A stretch of 41,674 nucleotides of DNA from a virus. The DNA is taken from IMG/VR virus record IMGVR_UViG_3300017963_000127, positions 1-41,674 of that record. One strand, written 5' to 3'. Made by a program: the position numbers and the translations under genes. Shown here in pieces: positions 31,497-39,665 of this stretch (position 1 is the first letter of the stretch; every line of letters begins with the position of its first letter). The notes below the pieces were generated by a model. It did not search any database. It had not been told where the DNA came from and was given only the letters and a program-made list of their open reading frames with translations.

Positions 31497-33416
31497 ATGG
31501 ACTACGAAAATCCAGAACAGGTACTCAAAGCTCTTCTCTTTCTTCACGGTTTTCAAACCCTAGACGAACAAGCCAGCTATGCGACCAGGGAATCCAACTC
31601 AGTTGGATTCAACATGGTAGATGCTGGCTTTTGCACTTCCATCGTAGAGTGGGTCTTGAATGGTGGACCGTTTACTGATGGGCAGTTTCGTTCTGTTTCC
31701 AAGGTGATACGCAAGTATCACGGACAGATAACTAACCTGGGATTTGACCCTGCTAATATTCAACTTCCCGATACTTGGAAACCTGCAGAGCGCGGTCCGA
31801 ATGCCAGACGAAAGTTAACTGGCGATGGGTTGCTACACCTTGAAAATGGACGCCTCATTTTTGTACCTAATGTTTATCCCTCTAAGGCTGCGAAACAACT
31901 GGGATTCTCCTGGCGCTCCAAGCGATGGGAGGGACCACCTCTTAGTCTAGTTGTTTTCAATCAGTTCGTGCGCCAGTTTCCCAAGGTGGTTGTTGACTCT
32001 GAGGTTCAGCGAGCGGTTGAGCTGGCTTTGGAAGCTACCGAGCTTCCGGAACACATAGAAGCCAGTGAAACATATTTCCCCTACCAGAAAGACGGAATCC
32101 AGTTTCTGCTAACCCATCCTAGAGCTTTGCTGGCTTTCAGCCCTGGTCTTGGAAAGACTTTGTGCGCCAGTGTCGCAGCCAGTTACATGACGGATAAACG
32201 GGACCTGACCGTGTTGGTGGTTTGTCCGAAATCCCTGTTGTACACTTGGCAAAATGAAGTCCAGAAATGGGTTGGAGAAACCCCTACTATCTGGCATGGG
32301 AATTCCACTACCTGGGAAGAGTATGACACCTGGGTAGTTACCAATTACGACACTATGCGAATCAATGTTGACGAGCTTGTGGCAGAGCAGTTTGATCTAG
32401 TGATTTTTGACGAGTCTGTGCTGCTAAAGAATCGCAAGGCAAAACGTGTTGCGGCTGCGCGACAGCTTGCAAAATCTGCTGAGATCGTTTGGCTTCTAAG
32501 CGGAGCACCTACTACACGTTTCTACGACGATCTGTGGGCACAACTTAATCTGCTTAGTACCCAACAATTTCGGTCCTACTGGCGGTTCGCTAGACACTAC
32601 TGTATGCTGGAAACGACCGAGTGGGGTACCAGCATTATCGCCAATCAACCAGATGCTGCTGGCAGGTTGCAGGAAGACCTAGCTGAGATAATGATTGCAC
32701 GTACTCAGGACCAAGTTTTGAGCCTTCCGAATTGGATTATAGAAGATGTAGAACTGCCTATGGGCAAGAAGCAAGAAAAGGCTTACCTGGAAATGGAAGA
32801 ATTCTTCTTTGCCAACTTGCCTGAAGCTGACGACGTAGTGCTGGCTCCTAACGTGTTAGCTCAGCTACTGCGATTGATCCAATTCGCAAGCAATCCTGTG
32901 CTATTAGGTGGCGCTGACCAGTCTCCAAAGTGGGATGCGGTTGCGGAAATGCTTACCTTCTATCCTCTGCCTGCGATCCTGTGGGTAAACTTTATCGCTA
33001 CTGGGGAGCACCTGTTGGAGCGTCTTAGCACCAGCTACAAAGTAGAAATGCTAACTGGCTCAACCCCAGTTAAGAAGCGACAAGAAATTGTTGACAGGTT
33101 TCAAGCTGGTGAGCTAGATGTAGTAATTGCGCATCCGGCTGTAGGTAAGTTCGGTCTGACTCTAACCAAGGGCCGAACCGCTGTATACGTAGAGCGGTCT
33201 TTCAATGGCGATGACTACTTTCAAAGCCTACATCGTATTCGCAGGATTGGTACTACGGAATCGCCCCATGTTATACACCTGCTGAGTCGTAGGAAAAACG
33301 GGGACCAGACTGTAGACCACGCAATAAATCGCGTGTTAAGCTATAGACGAGATTCTGCACTTAAGCTGACAACAGGTGTTATCAGAGAGGCATGGGGGAG
33401 AAATGGACACGTTTAA
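31497..33416 (+). CDS. SNF2-family DNA translocase/helicase with HARP-like N-terminus
   Basis: This 639-residue ATPase has motif I AFSPGLGKT (213-221), motif II DLVIFDESV (DESV instead of DEAH/DEAQ, 305-308), motif III LSGAPT (334-339) and motif VI QSLHRIRRIG (576-585), so it is an SF2 enzyme of SNF2 type. Residues about 110-150 (GLLHLENGRLIFVP, KQLGFSWRSKRWEGP) look like the HARP-type region of DNA-annealing SNF2 proteins. It probably remodels forks or recombination intermediates. It heads a replication/recombination operon. Confidence 0.88.
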   Translation: MDYENPEQVLKALLFLHGFQTLDEQASYATRESNSVGFNMVDAGFCTSIVEWVLNGGPFTDGQFRSVSKVIRKYHGQITNLGFDPANIQLPDTWKPAERGPNARRKLTGDGLLHLENGRLIFVPNVYPSKAAKQLGFSWRSKRWEGPPLSLVVFNQFVRQFPKVVVDSEVQRAVELALEATELPEHIEASETYFPYQKDGIQFLLTHPRALLAFSPGLGKTLCASVAASYMTDKRDLTVLVVCPKSLLYTWQNEVQKWVGETPTIWHGNSTTWEEYDTWVVTNYDTMRINVDELVAEQFDLVIFDESVLLKNRKAKRVAAARQLAKSAEIVWLLSGAPTTRFYDDLWAQLNLLSTQQFRSYWRFARHYCMLETTEWGTSIIANQPDAAGRLQEDLAEIMIARTQDQVLSLPNWIIEDVELPMGKKQEKAYLEMEEFFFANLPEADDVVLAPNVLAQLLRLIQFASNPVLLGGADQSPKWDAVAEMLTFYPLPAILWVNFIATGEHLLERLSTSYKVEMLTGSTPVKKRQEIVDRFQAGELDVVIAHPAVGKFGLTLTKGRTAVYVERSFNGDDYFQSLHRIRRIGTTESPHVIHLLSRRKNGDQTVDHAINRVLSYRRDSALKLTTGVIREAWGRNGHV

Positions 33417-33717
33417 CGCGGTCTGGATTACACAACCTTTACACGATTTCAGCTCGCTGAGGTTTCATACGCAGAGCTTGAAGTTCTTGTCAGATGGGCA
33501 AGAAACCCTGGACGACTTACCCAGGCAGTTCGTAGACCGATTGGCAGAGTTTAATCCTGAGACAGATGCGATCGTTTGTGTTGGCAGGTCAACCGCGAAT
33601 GCCCTGGTCGGGGCTGCTCTAGCCAAGTTGTTTCCAGGTACCGTAGTCACGTTCGGCGTGTTCCGGTCCTGGGAACCAGACCAGAGAAAATACGTATGGA
33701 TGGAGGTGCTCGTATGA
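33403..33717 (+). CDS. Protein of unknown function (104 aa)
   Basis: The start is ATG 33403 (GGGGGAGAAATGG), overlapping the SNF2 end by 14 nt. It is an alpha/beta protein with a strand-helix pair ETDAIVCVGRSTANALVGAA that resembles a small Rossmann-like or nucleotide-binding turn. No family is assigned. It overlaps the nuclease start by ATGA. Confidence 0.68.
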   Translation: MDTFNAVWITQPLHDFSSLRFHTQSLKFLSDGQETLDDLPRQFVDRLAEFNPETDAIVCVGRSTANALVGAALAKLFPGTVVTFGVFRSWEPDQRKYVWMEVLV

Positions 33718-34523
33718 AAGTTTCATATAGTATGTTAGCGACCTGGAGGCGATGCAGAGAAAAGTTCTACCTGAGCTATGTTCGCAATATACCTTCGCCT
33801 CCAAGTATGGGGCAAGCTCGGGGTAGTGCGGGTCATGCTGCTCTGGGAGCATACTACATGTCCTCGTCAGTTGACCCAGAGATTGCGATAGATTGTGCTT
33901 GGGATACCTTTGATACTGCCCTGCCACCACAGACAAATGACTCTGCTGCACAAGAAGAATTCGAGTCACTAGAGCAGGCTTTGCGCAGATACTTTGTATG
34001 GGCAGAATCTAACGACCAGTTTCAGCCTTTGGAAACTGAGCACCATTTCCAGGTACCAATTGGCGACCATGTTTTGCAGGGTTATATAGATATGGTGGTT
34101 TTATGGAACGGTTCCACTTGGTTGATGGAGCACAAATTCAATAAGCGAGTTTACACAAACCACCTGGGAATTGATCCCCAGGTGAGCACCTATTTGCTCG
34201 GAGGTACCCTGGCAGGATTGGAACCTGCTGGCGTTATCTACAATATCGTGCGGATGGGTTCCGGACCTACCGCAGTCCGTGAACCTGTTGTGCGGAAACC
34301 TTTGTACAGAAATCCAGAGGGACTAAACGTGTTCGCACAGCAGCTCTTAATGCAAGCGGAAGAAGTGGGGCGAGTCTTAGATGCCCCGAAGGAGGCGAAT
34401 ATTTACAGAAACCAGACGAAAGATTGTACGTGGGACTGCCCTTACCTTAGTGCTTGTTTGGCAGCACTAGACGACGGCAATCCCGAGCCTGTATTGCAGC
34501 GTATGGTACAGAAAGGGCAATAA
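33714..34523 (+). CDS. PD-(D/E)XK nuclease, Cas4/RecB-like with Fe-S cysteines
   Basis: This 269-residue nuclease starts SYSMLATWRRCREKFYL, the N-terminal pattern of RecB/AddB-like nucleases with the first cluster Cys (C14). GSAGHAAL gives the family His (H41). The core has LQGYIDMVV (D126) and WLMEHKFNK (E139-x-K141). The end KDCTWDCPYLSAC supplies three more Cys for a 4Fe-4S cluster. It likely trims or resects DNA ends for recombination, beside the annealing ATPase. The start overlaps the previous stop. Confidence 0.88.
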   Translation: MKVSYSMLATWRRCREKFYLSYVRNIPSPPSMGQARGSAGHAALGAYYMSSSVDPEIAIDCAWDTFDTALPPQTNDSAAQEEFESLEQALRRYFVWAESNDQFQPLETEHHFQVPIGDHVLQGYIDMVVLWNGSTWLMEHKFNKRVYTNHLGIDPQVSTYLLGGTLAGLEPAGVIYNIVRMGSGPTAVREPVVRKPLYRNPEGLNVFAQQLLMQAEEVGRVLDAPKEANIYRNQTKDCTWDCPYLSACLAALDDGNPEPVLQRMVQKGQ

Positions 34524-35269
34524 TGAGCGAAGATAAAAGTGTCGGAGTACACGACCCTAATGGTGCTCTGACAGAGCAGTATCCGCAACTTCAAATTCTT
34601 CAGAGCGGAGGATTTGATCCCTATAGAGTTAGGTGGCTAATCTATGGTGAGTCCGGGGTAGGCAAAACAGTTCTGGCTTCTACCGCACCTAGTCCCATTT
34701 TCCTGAACGCGGATGATGGGTTGGCTTCTGTAACACGTAACGTCGGAAGCTGGGATGTAGTAGACTGGACCGACTTTATAGACGCTTACCAGTTCCTCGC
34801 TAATGAAGAGCATAGCTTTCGTACTGTAGTTCTAGACACGGTTAATGAGCTGCAGACTCTTAGCTTGCAGCATATTCTCAGACACTATCCTGACATTAAG
34901 CGGTCCTATAGTTCGCTGGCAGGTATTTCGGACTATGGGAAAATGCTGTCGGATATGGATGGGATGGTCCGGTTGTTCAAATCCCTACCGATGAACGTTA
35001 TATTCATCACACAAGTGCAACCTCAAGAGTTTGCTACCGACACTGTGATGCCACAGCTTATCGGTAAGAGCTCGGCACGAAACTTGTGTCGGATGGTTGA
35101 TCTTGTGGGGTATATGTATAAGCGGAGCAGCGAAGGTGAAAGTATTCGCAGTGTCGCGTTTGATGCTGTGAATTTTGTCACCAAAGACAGAACCGGAAAG
35201 TTACCCCATAGCGTGGATATTCCAGACCCTGATATGGGTTGGGATTTAGTTGCTCAATACTGGGCATAG
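34523..35269 (+). CDS. Sak4-like RecA-fold ATPase (annealing/recombination)
   Basis: The start is ATG 34523 (TAATG overlap). The 248-residue protein has Walker A YGESGVGKTV (42-49) and Walker B RTVVLDTVNEL, then a sensor-like FITQVQPQEF, the usual pattern of phage AAA_24/Sak4 proteins. These single-domain RecA relatives support single-strand annealing. The next gene is a probable SSB, a pairing often seen with Sak4. Confidence 0.85.
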   Translation: MSEDKSVGVHDPNGALTEQYPQLQILQSGGFDPYRVRWLIYGESGVGKTVLASTAPSPIFLNADDGLASVTRNVGSWDVVDWTDFIDAYQFLANEEHSFRTVVLDTVNELQTLSLQHILRHYPDIKRSYSSLAGISDYGKMLSDMDGMVRLFKSLPMNVIFITQVQPQEFATDTVMPQLIGKSSARNLCRMVDLVGYMYKRSSEGESIRSVAFDAVNFVTKDRTGKLPHSVDIPDPDMGWDLVAQYWA

Positions 35270-35280
35270 GAGAACGTGAG

Positions 35281-35754
35281 ATGGCAGTTAACGATCGCGG
35301 TCCTGGCGTTGATACCAAGCGAGTTGCGGGACTGATCGCGGAAGGTATTCATACCGCACGGATTATTGAATACAATCTGCGCAATGGACCACAAGCACCA
35401 TACTGGAATTACACGTTGGAAATCAACGAGGATTCCGTGGACAACAAGAAACGCATCTGGGCAACAGTGTCCCTGTCCGACGCAGCCCGATGGAAGATGG
35501 AAGAATTTCTGGACGCTGTAGGTGCTCCCACCGACGGCTCTCCGGTATACGGAGATGAGTTTGTGGGGCAGGTAATTCGCATTCAGGTTTCGCACGAAAC
35601 TTGGGACAAGAAGTTGCGTGCGAAGGTGGATGGGATCTTACCGTCTGGGTCCGCAGAACCAGTGTCGGCAGATGTACCGTCTGCCCCGACCCAGAAACGT
35701 ACTCGTCGCAAGAAGAGTACACCTGCCACCGAGGACAACGGTCCTGAGTTATAG
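35281..35754 (+). CDS. Probable single-stranded DNA-binding protein (157 aa)
   Basis: ATG 35281 follows TAGGAGAACGTGAG. The body (RIIEYNLRNGPQAPYWNYTL, RIWATVSLSDAARWKMEEFL, VIRIQVSHETWDKKLRAKV) is like the DUF669-type phage proteins encoded next to Sak4, which act as SSB-like partners. The C-terminal 35 residues are disordered with basic (QKRTRRKKS) then acidic end (ATEDNGPEL), a tail style also used by SSBs. Assignment is by context and pattern. Confidence 0.7.
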   Translation: MAVNDRGPGVDTKRVAGLIAEGIHTARIIEYNLRNGPQAPYWNYTLEINEDSVDNKKRIWATVSLSDAARWKMEEFLDAVGAPTDGSPVYGDEFVGQVIRIQVSHETWDKKLRAKVDGILPSGSAEPVSADVPSAPTQKRTRRKKSTPATEDNGPEL

Positions 35755-35771
35755 GTAGCAAGGAGCAAGGC

Positions 35772-36161
35772 ATGATAGCCATAGGCATAGACCCGGGAAA
35801 TACTGTGGGCATAGCAATTCTTGGGCATGGATATGTAGAATTCTACTCTATTGTCTGGCACGAATTTCGTCAGTTTATAGAGCAGGACGTTCCCGAAGGA
35901 TTGCTGTGGGTAGTTGAACGTGGTCCGCAACACAGCACAGCTATCCAATCCCTATTGGAGGCTGAAACGTGTAGGTTAGCACCTGCTAACGACTTAGTTT
36001 GGATTTCTCCGGGTCTGTGGAAACCTGTAGTTAAAGCACGATGGGGTTTCCATCCTGAAGCACGCAATCAGCACGAGCGCGATGCTTATGCCTTGCTCCA
36101 ATACCACTTTAATCTAACCCTTATGCTTGACCTTGATTTCGTTCCTAAAATGGAGGACTGA
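35772..36161 (+). CDS. RuvC-like Holliday junction resolvase
   Basis: This 129-residue RNase H-fold protein has IGIDPGNTVG (D7), LLWVVERGP (E49) and NQHERDAYALLQYH (D104 with nearby Glu/His), the acidic set of RuvC-type enzymes. It would cut four-way junctions before packaging. ATG has AAGGAGCAAGGC. It closes the recombination operon, 2 nt before the nucleotide module starts. Confidence 0.85.
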   Translation: MIAIGIDPGNTVGIAILGHGYVEFYSIVWHEFRQFIEQDVPEGLLWVVERGPQHSTAIQSLLEAETCRLAPANDLVWISPGLWKPVVKARWGFHPEARNQHERDAYALLQYHFNLTLMLDLDFVPKMED

Positions 36162-36163
36162 AA

Positions 36164-37018
36164 ATGAGAGCGTTAATTCTAGGGTCCGGTCCGACAGCCG
36201 CGTTCTGTTACAGGGCATGTCGGGATGCTGGACTAGGTAGGTCCGAAGTGTTCGTGTGGTCGCAGACAGGTGCTCCGACCCAACCCTCCGCAGGTGCTTT
36301 CTTTATTCACGATGTGCCTTTCTCTGTTCGTGACAGAGCTATACCCTATCAGATTTCAATTCTGACTTTGGGTACTGAGCAAGTGTACACTGAGAAGCAA
36401 TGGGAAAACCCTACAGCTTCTTCATTCCCAGGTCAGGACCATCTTGTTACTGGGTACGATCCGGAGCAGGTGTTACCATTGCTCTGGGAAGAAGCTTGGC
36501 ATATACGAGTCCAGCAAATGACGGACTTAGACATTCTAAACGCGGCTGTTCAAGCCGATATAGTGTTCCAAACTTTTCCCTGCGAAATCTCCAAGAAGTT
36601 TATGGAACCGTATGTTGTCTGGCCTCAGGCAATGTCCATAAAGAAACTGTCCAGGCAGTCAGTTCTTGACCTTGGCTTGGACTGGTATCTTGCCAGAAAT
36701 TCCTTTAACTATCTTCTGTACAATGGTTTGGAGGGGGATGGTTGGGTTAGATGCAGTAGATTGTTTGGCAGCGATCTGACCCTGGAATTTCCTGCGGGGA
36801 GGAAAGTTGTACCTGTTAATGCGCAAGTTTACAGATACAGCTTGTTTCCGGACCTTTCGCCTGACACTCCCGTATGGGATTCACCCCTGTCAAACAACAT
36901 TATTCTTCTGGGAAGGAGCGCACTATGGGATCGCAAGTTTCTGACTCATCACGCCTACCGAAAAACGATGGACGCTTTGAAGCACTACACGCTGAACAGC
37001 GTAGATACAACAACTTAA
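36164..37018 (+). CDS. Rossmann-type FAD/NAD(P)-binding protein of unknown substrate (284 aa)
   Basis: The start MRALILGSGPTAAFCYRACR is a classic GxGxxA dinucleotide-binding turn. Later parts (GAFFIHDVP, LTLGTEQVY, EEAWHIRVQQ) match, by memory of the pattern, a family of phage Rossmann proteins with no settled function. It lies beside MazG-HAD and ThyX genes, so redox chemistry on nucleotides or ThyX support is possible, but nothing shows the substrate. The last 94 nt overlap the start of the next gene. Confidence 0.65.
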   Translation: MRALILGSGPTAAFCYRACRDAGLGRSEVFVWSQTGAPTQPSAGAFFIHDVPFSVRDRAIPYQISILTLGTEQVYTEKQWENPTASSFPGQDHLVTGYDPEQVLPLLWEEAWHIRVQQMTDLDILNAAVQADIVFQTFPCEISKKFMEPYVVWPQAMSIKKLSRQSVLDLGLDWYLARNSFNYLLYNGLEGDGWVRCSRLFGSDLTLEFPAGRKVVPVNAQVYRYSLFPDLSPDTPVWDSPLSNNIILLGRSALWDRKFLTHHAYRKTMDALKHYTLNSVDTTT

Positions 37019-37899
37019 TCCGAAGGGGATTCTCTCTGCCAGCGGAGCAAGGTGTTAAGTGGACTCAAGCCTATGTTCTGGGCCTGATTAGCGAAGCCCA
37101 GGAAGTCATGGACTTAGTTAATTGGAAGATGCACAAGACAGGTGCTTTGGAGGATATTTCCAAGCACGAGTGGGCATGGGAACTAGCTGACTTGCTAAAA
37201 TATGTTCTGTGTCTTGCCGAATACTGGGAGGTTTCCCCAGAGCTACTATTAGATGCTTCCGAGCAGAAATCTAAAGCCCTGGCTGCGATGTGGGAAATGG
37301 AACGCAAGGTAGCTCCTCCTCCGAATTCCCAGGTGCTCATCTGCGACCTGGACGGTACCCTGGCAGACTGGCGTGGGTCGTTCATTGAATGGGTACATCG
37401 CGAATATGCAGTTTACGTAGATCGCGATCCGGCTGATACCTTGATGATAGACTATGACCTGCAATGGAACTATCCGGAGTACCAAACCTGGAAGCAGGAG
37501 TTTGAGCGAGCAGGTGGCTATCGTAGGTTACATTCATACAACGATGCTTTGGACTTAGTTAATCAATTGCAAGTGCGAGACACTTACATAATGGTATACA
37601 CTGCCAGACCACACAAGGTCCGAACCGTATGGTGGGATACCTATCAATGGTTGTTAGCGCATGGAATTCAGCCCCATACCCTGCAACTTGACGGTCCCGG
37701 CAGAATTGTCGCTGCGCATAAGCTACAGCAGGACCGGGACGTAGTTATGTTTGACGATGACCCAGAGCTTATCTTGCGAGCAGCAAATTCTGGCATTACG
37801 GTCATCGCGCGCAAACATGGCTATAATGCCCACATTGACCACGAACTTGTAACCCTAGTAGAAAGCTATAGTGATGTTAACCCTGACACGATATTCTGA
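36925..37899 (+). CDS. MazG-like pyrophosphohydrolase fused to HAD phosphatase
   Basis: The start is ATG 36925, with AAGGAG at 36913-36918. The N-terminal half has the MazG-type metal set ISEAQEVMD (E57, E60) and WELADLLKY (E86, D89), which hydrolyses (d)NTP to (d)NMP and PPi. After KVAPPPNSQ comes a HAD phosphatase: ICDLDGTLAD (D141, D143), VYTARP (T226), AAHKLQ (K266) and MFDDDPEL (D277-D279), like 5'-nucleotidases. One polypeptide could thus take dNTPs to nucleosides. It overlaps neighbours on both sides. Confidence 0.85.
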   Translation: MGSQVSDSSRLPKNDGRFEALHAEQRRYNNLIRRGFSLPAEQGVKWTQAYVLGLISEAQEVMDLVNWKMHKTGALEDISKHEWAWELADLLKYVLCLAEYWEVSPELLLDASEQKSKALAAMWEMERKVAPPPNSQVLICDLDGTLADWRGSFIEWVHREYAVYVDRDPADTLMIDYDLQWNYPEYQTWKQEFERAGGYRRLHSYNDALDLVNQLQVRDTYIMVYTARPHKVRTVWWDTYQWLLAHGIQPHTLQLDGPGRIVAAHKLQQDRDVVMFDDDPELILRAANSGITVIARKHGYNAHIDHELVTLVESYSDVNPDTIF

Positions 37900-38185
37900 A
37901 TTGATGGAAGAGCTTGGAGCCATAGAGCTAGACAAGGTAGTTTGTACTGCTGTGTTCAACTGCATAGACCAAGAAGTGTCTGCAGACCGAACCTTCTACA
38001 TTTCGCAGCTTCATGAATGGTGCTATCCGGTAATAAGTTGGTTGGGGTTGCTGATTGGGAAGAGGAAGGCTTTCAAGCTGATTGTAGAGATTGCTAAACA
38101 AAACAGTCAGATTTCCAAATGTCCGCACTCTAACGGAGCTTGGTTTACGCTGAACACGCGGGAGGAAACGCGATGGTTGGAATAA
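37874..38185 (+). CDS. Protein of unknown function (103 aa)
   Basis: The start is ATG 37874 (GTG 37871 is an alternative), overlapping the MazG-HAD end by 26 nt. It is a mixed protein with several Cys and aromatic residues (LHEWCYPVISWLGLLIGK, KCPHSNGAWFTLNTR). No family is recognised. It is coupled to the nucleotide module. Confidence 0.65.
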   Translation: MLTLTRYSELMEELGAIELDKVVCTAVFNCIDQEVSADRTFYISQLHEWCYPVISWLGLLIGKRKAFKLIVEIAKQNSQISKCPHSNGAWFTLNTREETRWLE

Positions 38186-38523
38186 CTCCGCTGGTTCGGG
38201 AAGGAGATTTTTCTGAGCTGGACCGGATGGTTCAATATGAACTAATCAGCAAAGAAAATGGTAAGGTATTCCAGCGTAAGAACTGGGAGTATGGCGATGC
38301 CATAGCTAAGACAGGTGTTTTAGGTGCGGCTGTGGAAATCGTCGGAGTGGCAGCTAGGCTGGAAACCCTAATCCTAGACCAACCTGCTGATTTTGAGGAA
38401 GAACCTGGGGACCTTTACGCAATTCTTAACGTGTTCCTAGACCTAGCCAACTATGCCATTATTGGCAGGATAATGATGGAGGAGAAAAACTTCAGAGGAG
38501 AAAAATATCGTGGTGATAGGTAA
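38173..38523 (+). CDS. DUF1599-like (nucleotide-modification-associated) protein
   Basis: The start is ATG 38173, preceded by GGAGG. The pattern KNWEYGDAIAKTGVLGAAVEI, VAARLETLI and EPGDLYAILNVFLDLANYAI matches the DUF1599/Nmad1 type: a helical MazG-related fold often encoded near nucleotide-modification genes. The acidic residues (E, D in EPGDLY and LDLANY) could bind metal. It overlaps thyX by 14 nt. Role in dNTP control or modification is inferred from family and neighbours. Confidence 0.72.
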   Translation: MVGITPLVREGDFSELDRMVQYELISKENGKVFQRKNWEYGDAIAKTGVLGAAVEIVGVAARLETLILDQPADFEEEPGDLYAILNVFLDLANYAIIGRIMMEEKNFRGEKYRGDR

Positions 38524-39340
38524 GATACTGCGCAACTACACAGCCTCTTCAAAAAGGTATGGACCCTATGAGATGAACGTTTATGCTCCTCCACAAGCTA
38601 GGGTAGAGCTAATAACGGCTCCCGTAGAAGCTGCTCGGACAATTGCCCTGGCGACACAAGGGTATACCGGAGTATATCTGCCAGTAGTCTTGACAGACCC
38701 GGAGCGCACAAATCAGCGGGAGCAGGTAGCACATCTGCTTCAGGAAGTGAAGAAAACAAAGCTCAGCACTCCGCTGGAAATGGTGAACTTTGTGTTTCTT
38801 ATTCGTGGCGTTTCCCGAGCGTGGACTCATCAGGCTGTTCGGTACCGTATCGGCACAGCCTATGTTCAAGAGTCCATGCGGTTCTACGGTCATCGCTCTG
38901 TGTTCCAGGTGCTCAGTACACAGCGGTTGGATAAGCCAGAGTTGGACGCGTATGGCGAAGCCTGTTTCCAGGCAGTGAAAACCTATGTTGAGCTTCTGGA
39001 GGTAGGCGTTGAAGACCAGGATGCTCGCGGAGTACTGCCTACCAACATTATGACTAACTTGTTCTGGTCCTTGTCCCTGAAAACTCTCATTAACGTGTAT
39101 CGGACTCGATGGTGCTGCCAAGCACAGCATTCGGAATGGATTCCGGTACTACGCCAGATGCGCGAGCTAATCGCTGCTCGTGTTGACAACCTTATCGCGG
39201 AGCTGTTTATACGTGCTCCAATTCACGATGGGGAACCATGCGGTTTCAATGCTTCTTTTGACCGACCGTGTACCTGGACTCCAGGGGAACCCCATCCCGT
39301 TGAACTAGCTAAGCTTCTAGGGGTGGAGAAAAGAAAATGA
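38510..39340 (+). CDS. thyX: Flavin-dependent thymidylate synthase, divergent
   Basis: This 276-residue protein has a GTG start at 38510 with AGAGGAG upstream. The ThyX motif appears as VRYRIGTAYVQESMRF (111-125): the second position is Tyr rather than the usual His (RHR), and the Ser lies one residue farther on than in the standard spacing. Flanking features (FLIRGVSRAWTHQAV, later LRQMRELIAARVDNL) fit ThyX. It would make dTMP from dUMP with folate and FAD, or a relative reaction if the change matters. It sits beside MazG-HAD and DUF1599 genes. Confidence 0.82.
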   Translation: MVIGKILRNYTASSKRYGPYEMNVYAPPQARVELITAPVEAARTIALATQGYTGVYLPVVLTDPERTNQREQVAHLLQEVKKTKLSTPLEMVNFVFLIRGVSRAWTHQAVRYRIGTAYVQESMRFYGHRSVFQVLSTQRLDKPELDAYGEACFQAVKTYVELLEVGVEDQDARGVLPTNIMTNLFWSLSLKTLINVYRTRWCCQAQHSEWIPVLRQMRELIAARVDNLIAELFIRAPIHDGEPCGFNASFDRPCTWTPGEPHPVELAKLLGVEKRK

Positions 39341-39423
39341 ACACCTTGGGAATCATACCAACTAGAGGACGCGGTTCTGCGTTCAAGCCAGCCAATCAGA
39401 TGAAAGATTGGGTATCAGGATAG
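39337..39423 (+). CDS. Possible 28-residue peptide after thyX
   Basis: ATG 39337 overlaps the thyX stop (ATGA) with GGGGTGGAGAAAAGAA upstream. The product MNTLGIIPTRGRGSAFK is short and basic. Evidence is the overlap and ribosome site only. Confidence 0.4.
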   Translation: MNTLGIIPTRGRGSAFKPANQMKDWVSG

Positions 39424-39447
39424 TAAGGGACGCGTATTTTAGCTATA

Positions 39448-39592
39448 GGGTAGGGTAGGGCATAAATGCAGAGCCATAGGGCAATCGAGTTTGCGCGTTA
39501 AGGGTAGTGTGCTTGTGTTTGTATGGCTTGCAGGTTTGGCGCTAAAATGCCTCTGTGGACTCGTAGGGCCGTCGCTAAGCCCTACCCTACCC
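39448..39592 (+). ncRNA. Candidate 145-nt structured RNA closed by a 14-bp stem
   Basis: GGGTAGGGTAGGGC (39448-39461) is the exact reverse complement of 39579-39592. Inside, CAGAG/CTCTG can extend the pairing. There is no convincing gene in it (the ORF that crosses it starts with TTG and lacks a ribosome site). The G-rich arm could also form a quadruplex. The rest of 39424-39665 shows only the repeat at 39630 and the ribosome site of the next gene. Confidence 0.4.
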
Positions 39593-39629
39593 GATACTAG
39601 TATGTTGGTACCGAAAACATTCGAAAGGC

Positions 39630-39646
39630 ACCTTAGCGGACGAATT
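39630..39646 (+). repeat. 17-bp repeat element, second copy (ACCTTAGCGGACGAATT)
   Basis: It is identical to 9833-9849. Both copies lie upstream of a gene block (terminase operon; the 39666 gene and polymerase). This copy lacks the flanking inverted repeat. Confidence 0.7.
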
Positions 39647-39665
39647 GGGAGCTCAGGAGATTATT

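Noticed and set aside
9833-39646. The 17-bp repeat pair as phage attachment sites
   Set aside because: No integrase or recombinase gene is visible and the copies split the essential genes in two.
39601-39665. Promoter for the 39666-polymerase block
   Set aside because: No -35/-10 pair of the quality seen elsewhere was found; transcription may come from the upstream operon.
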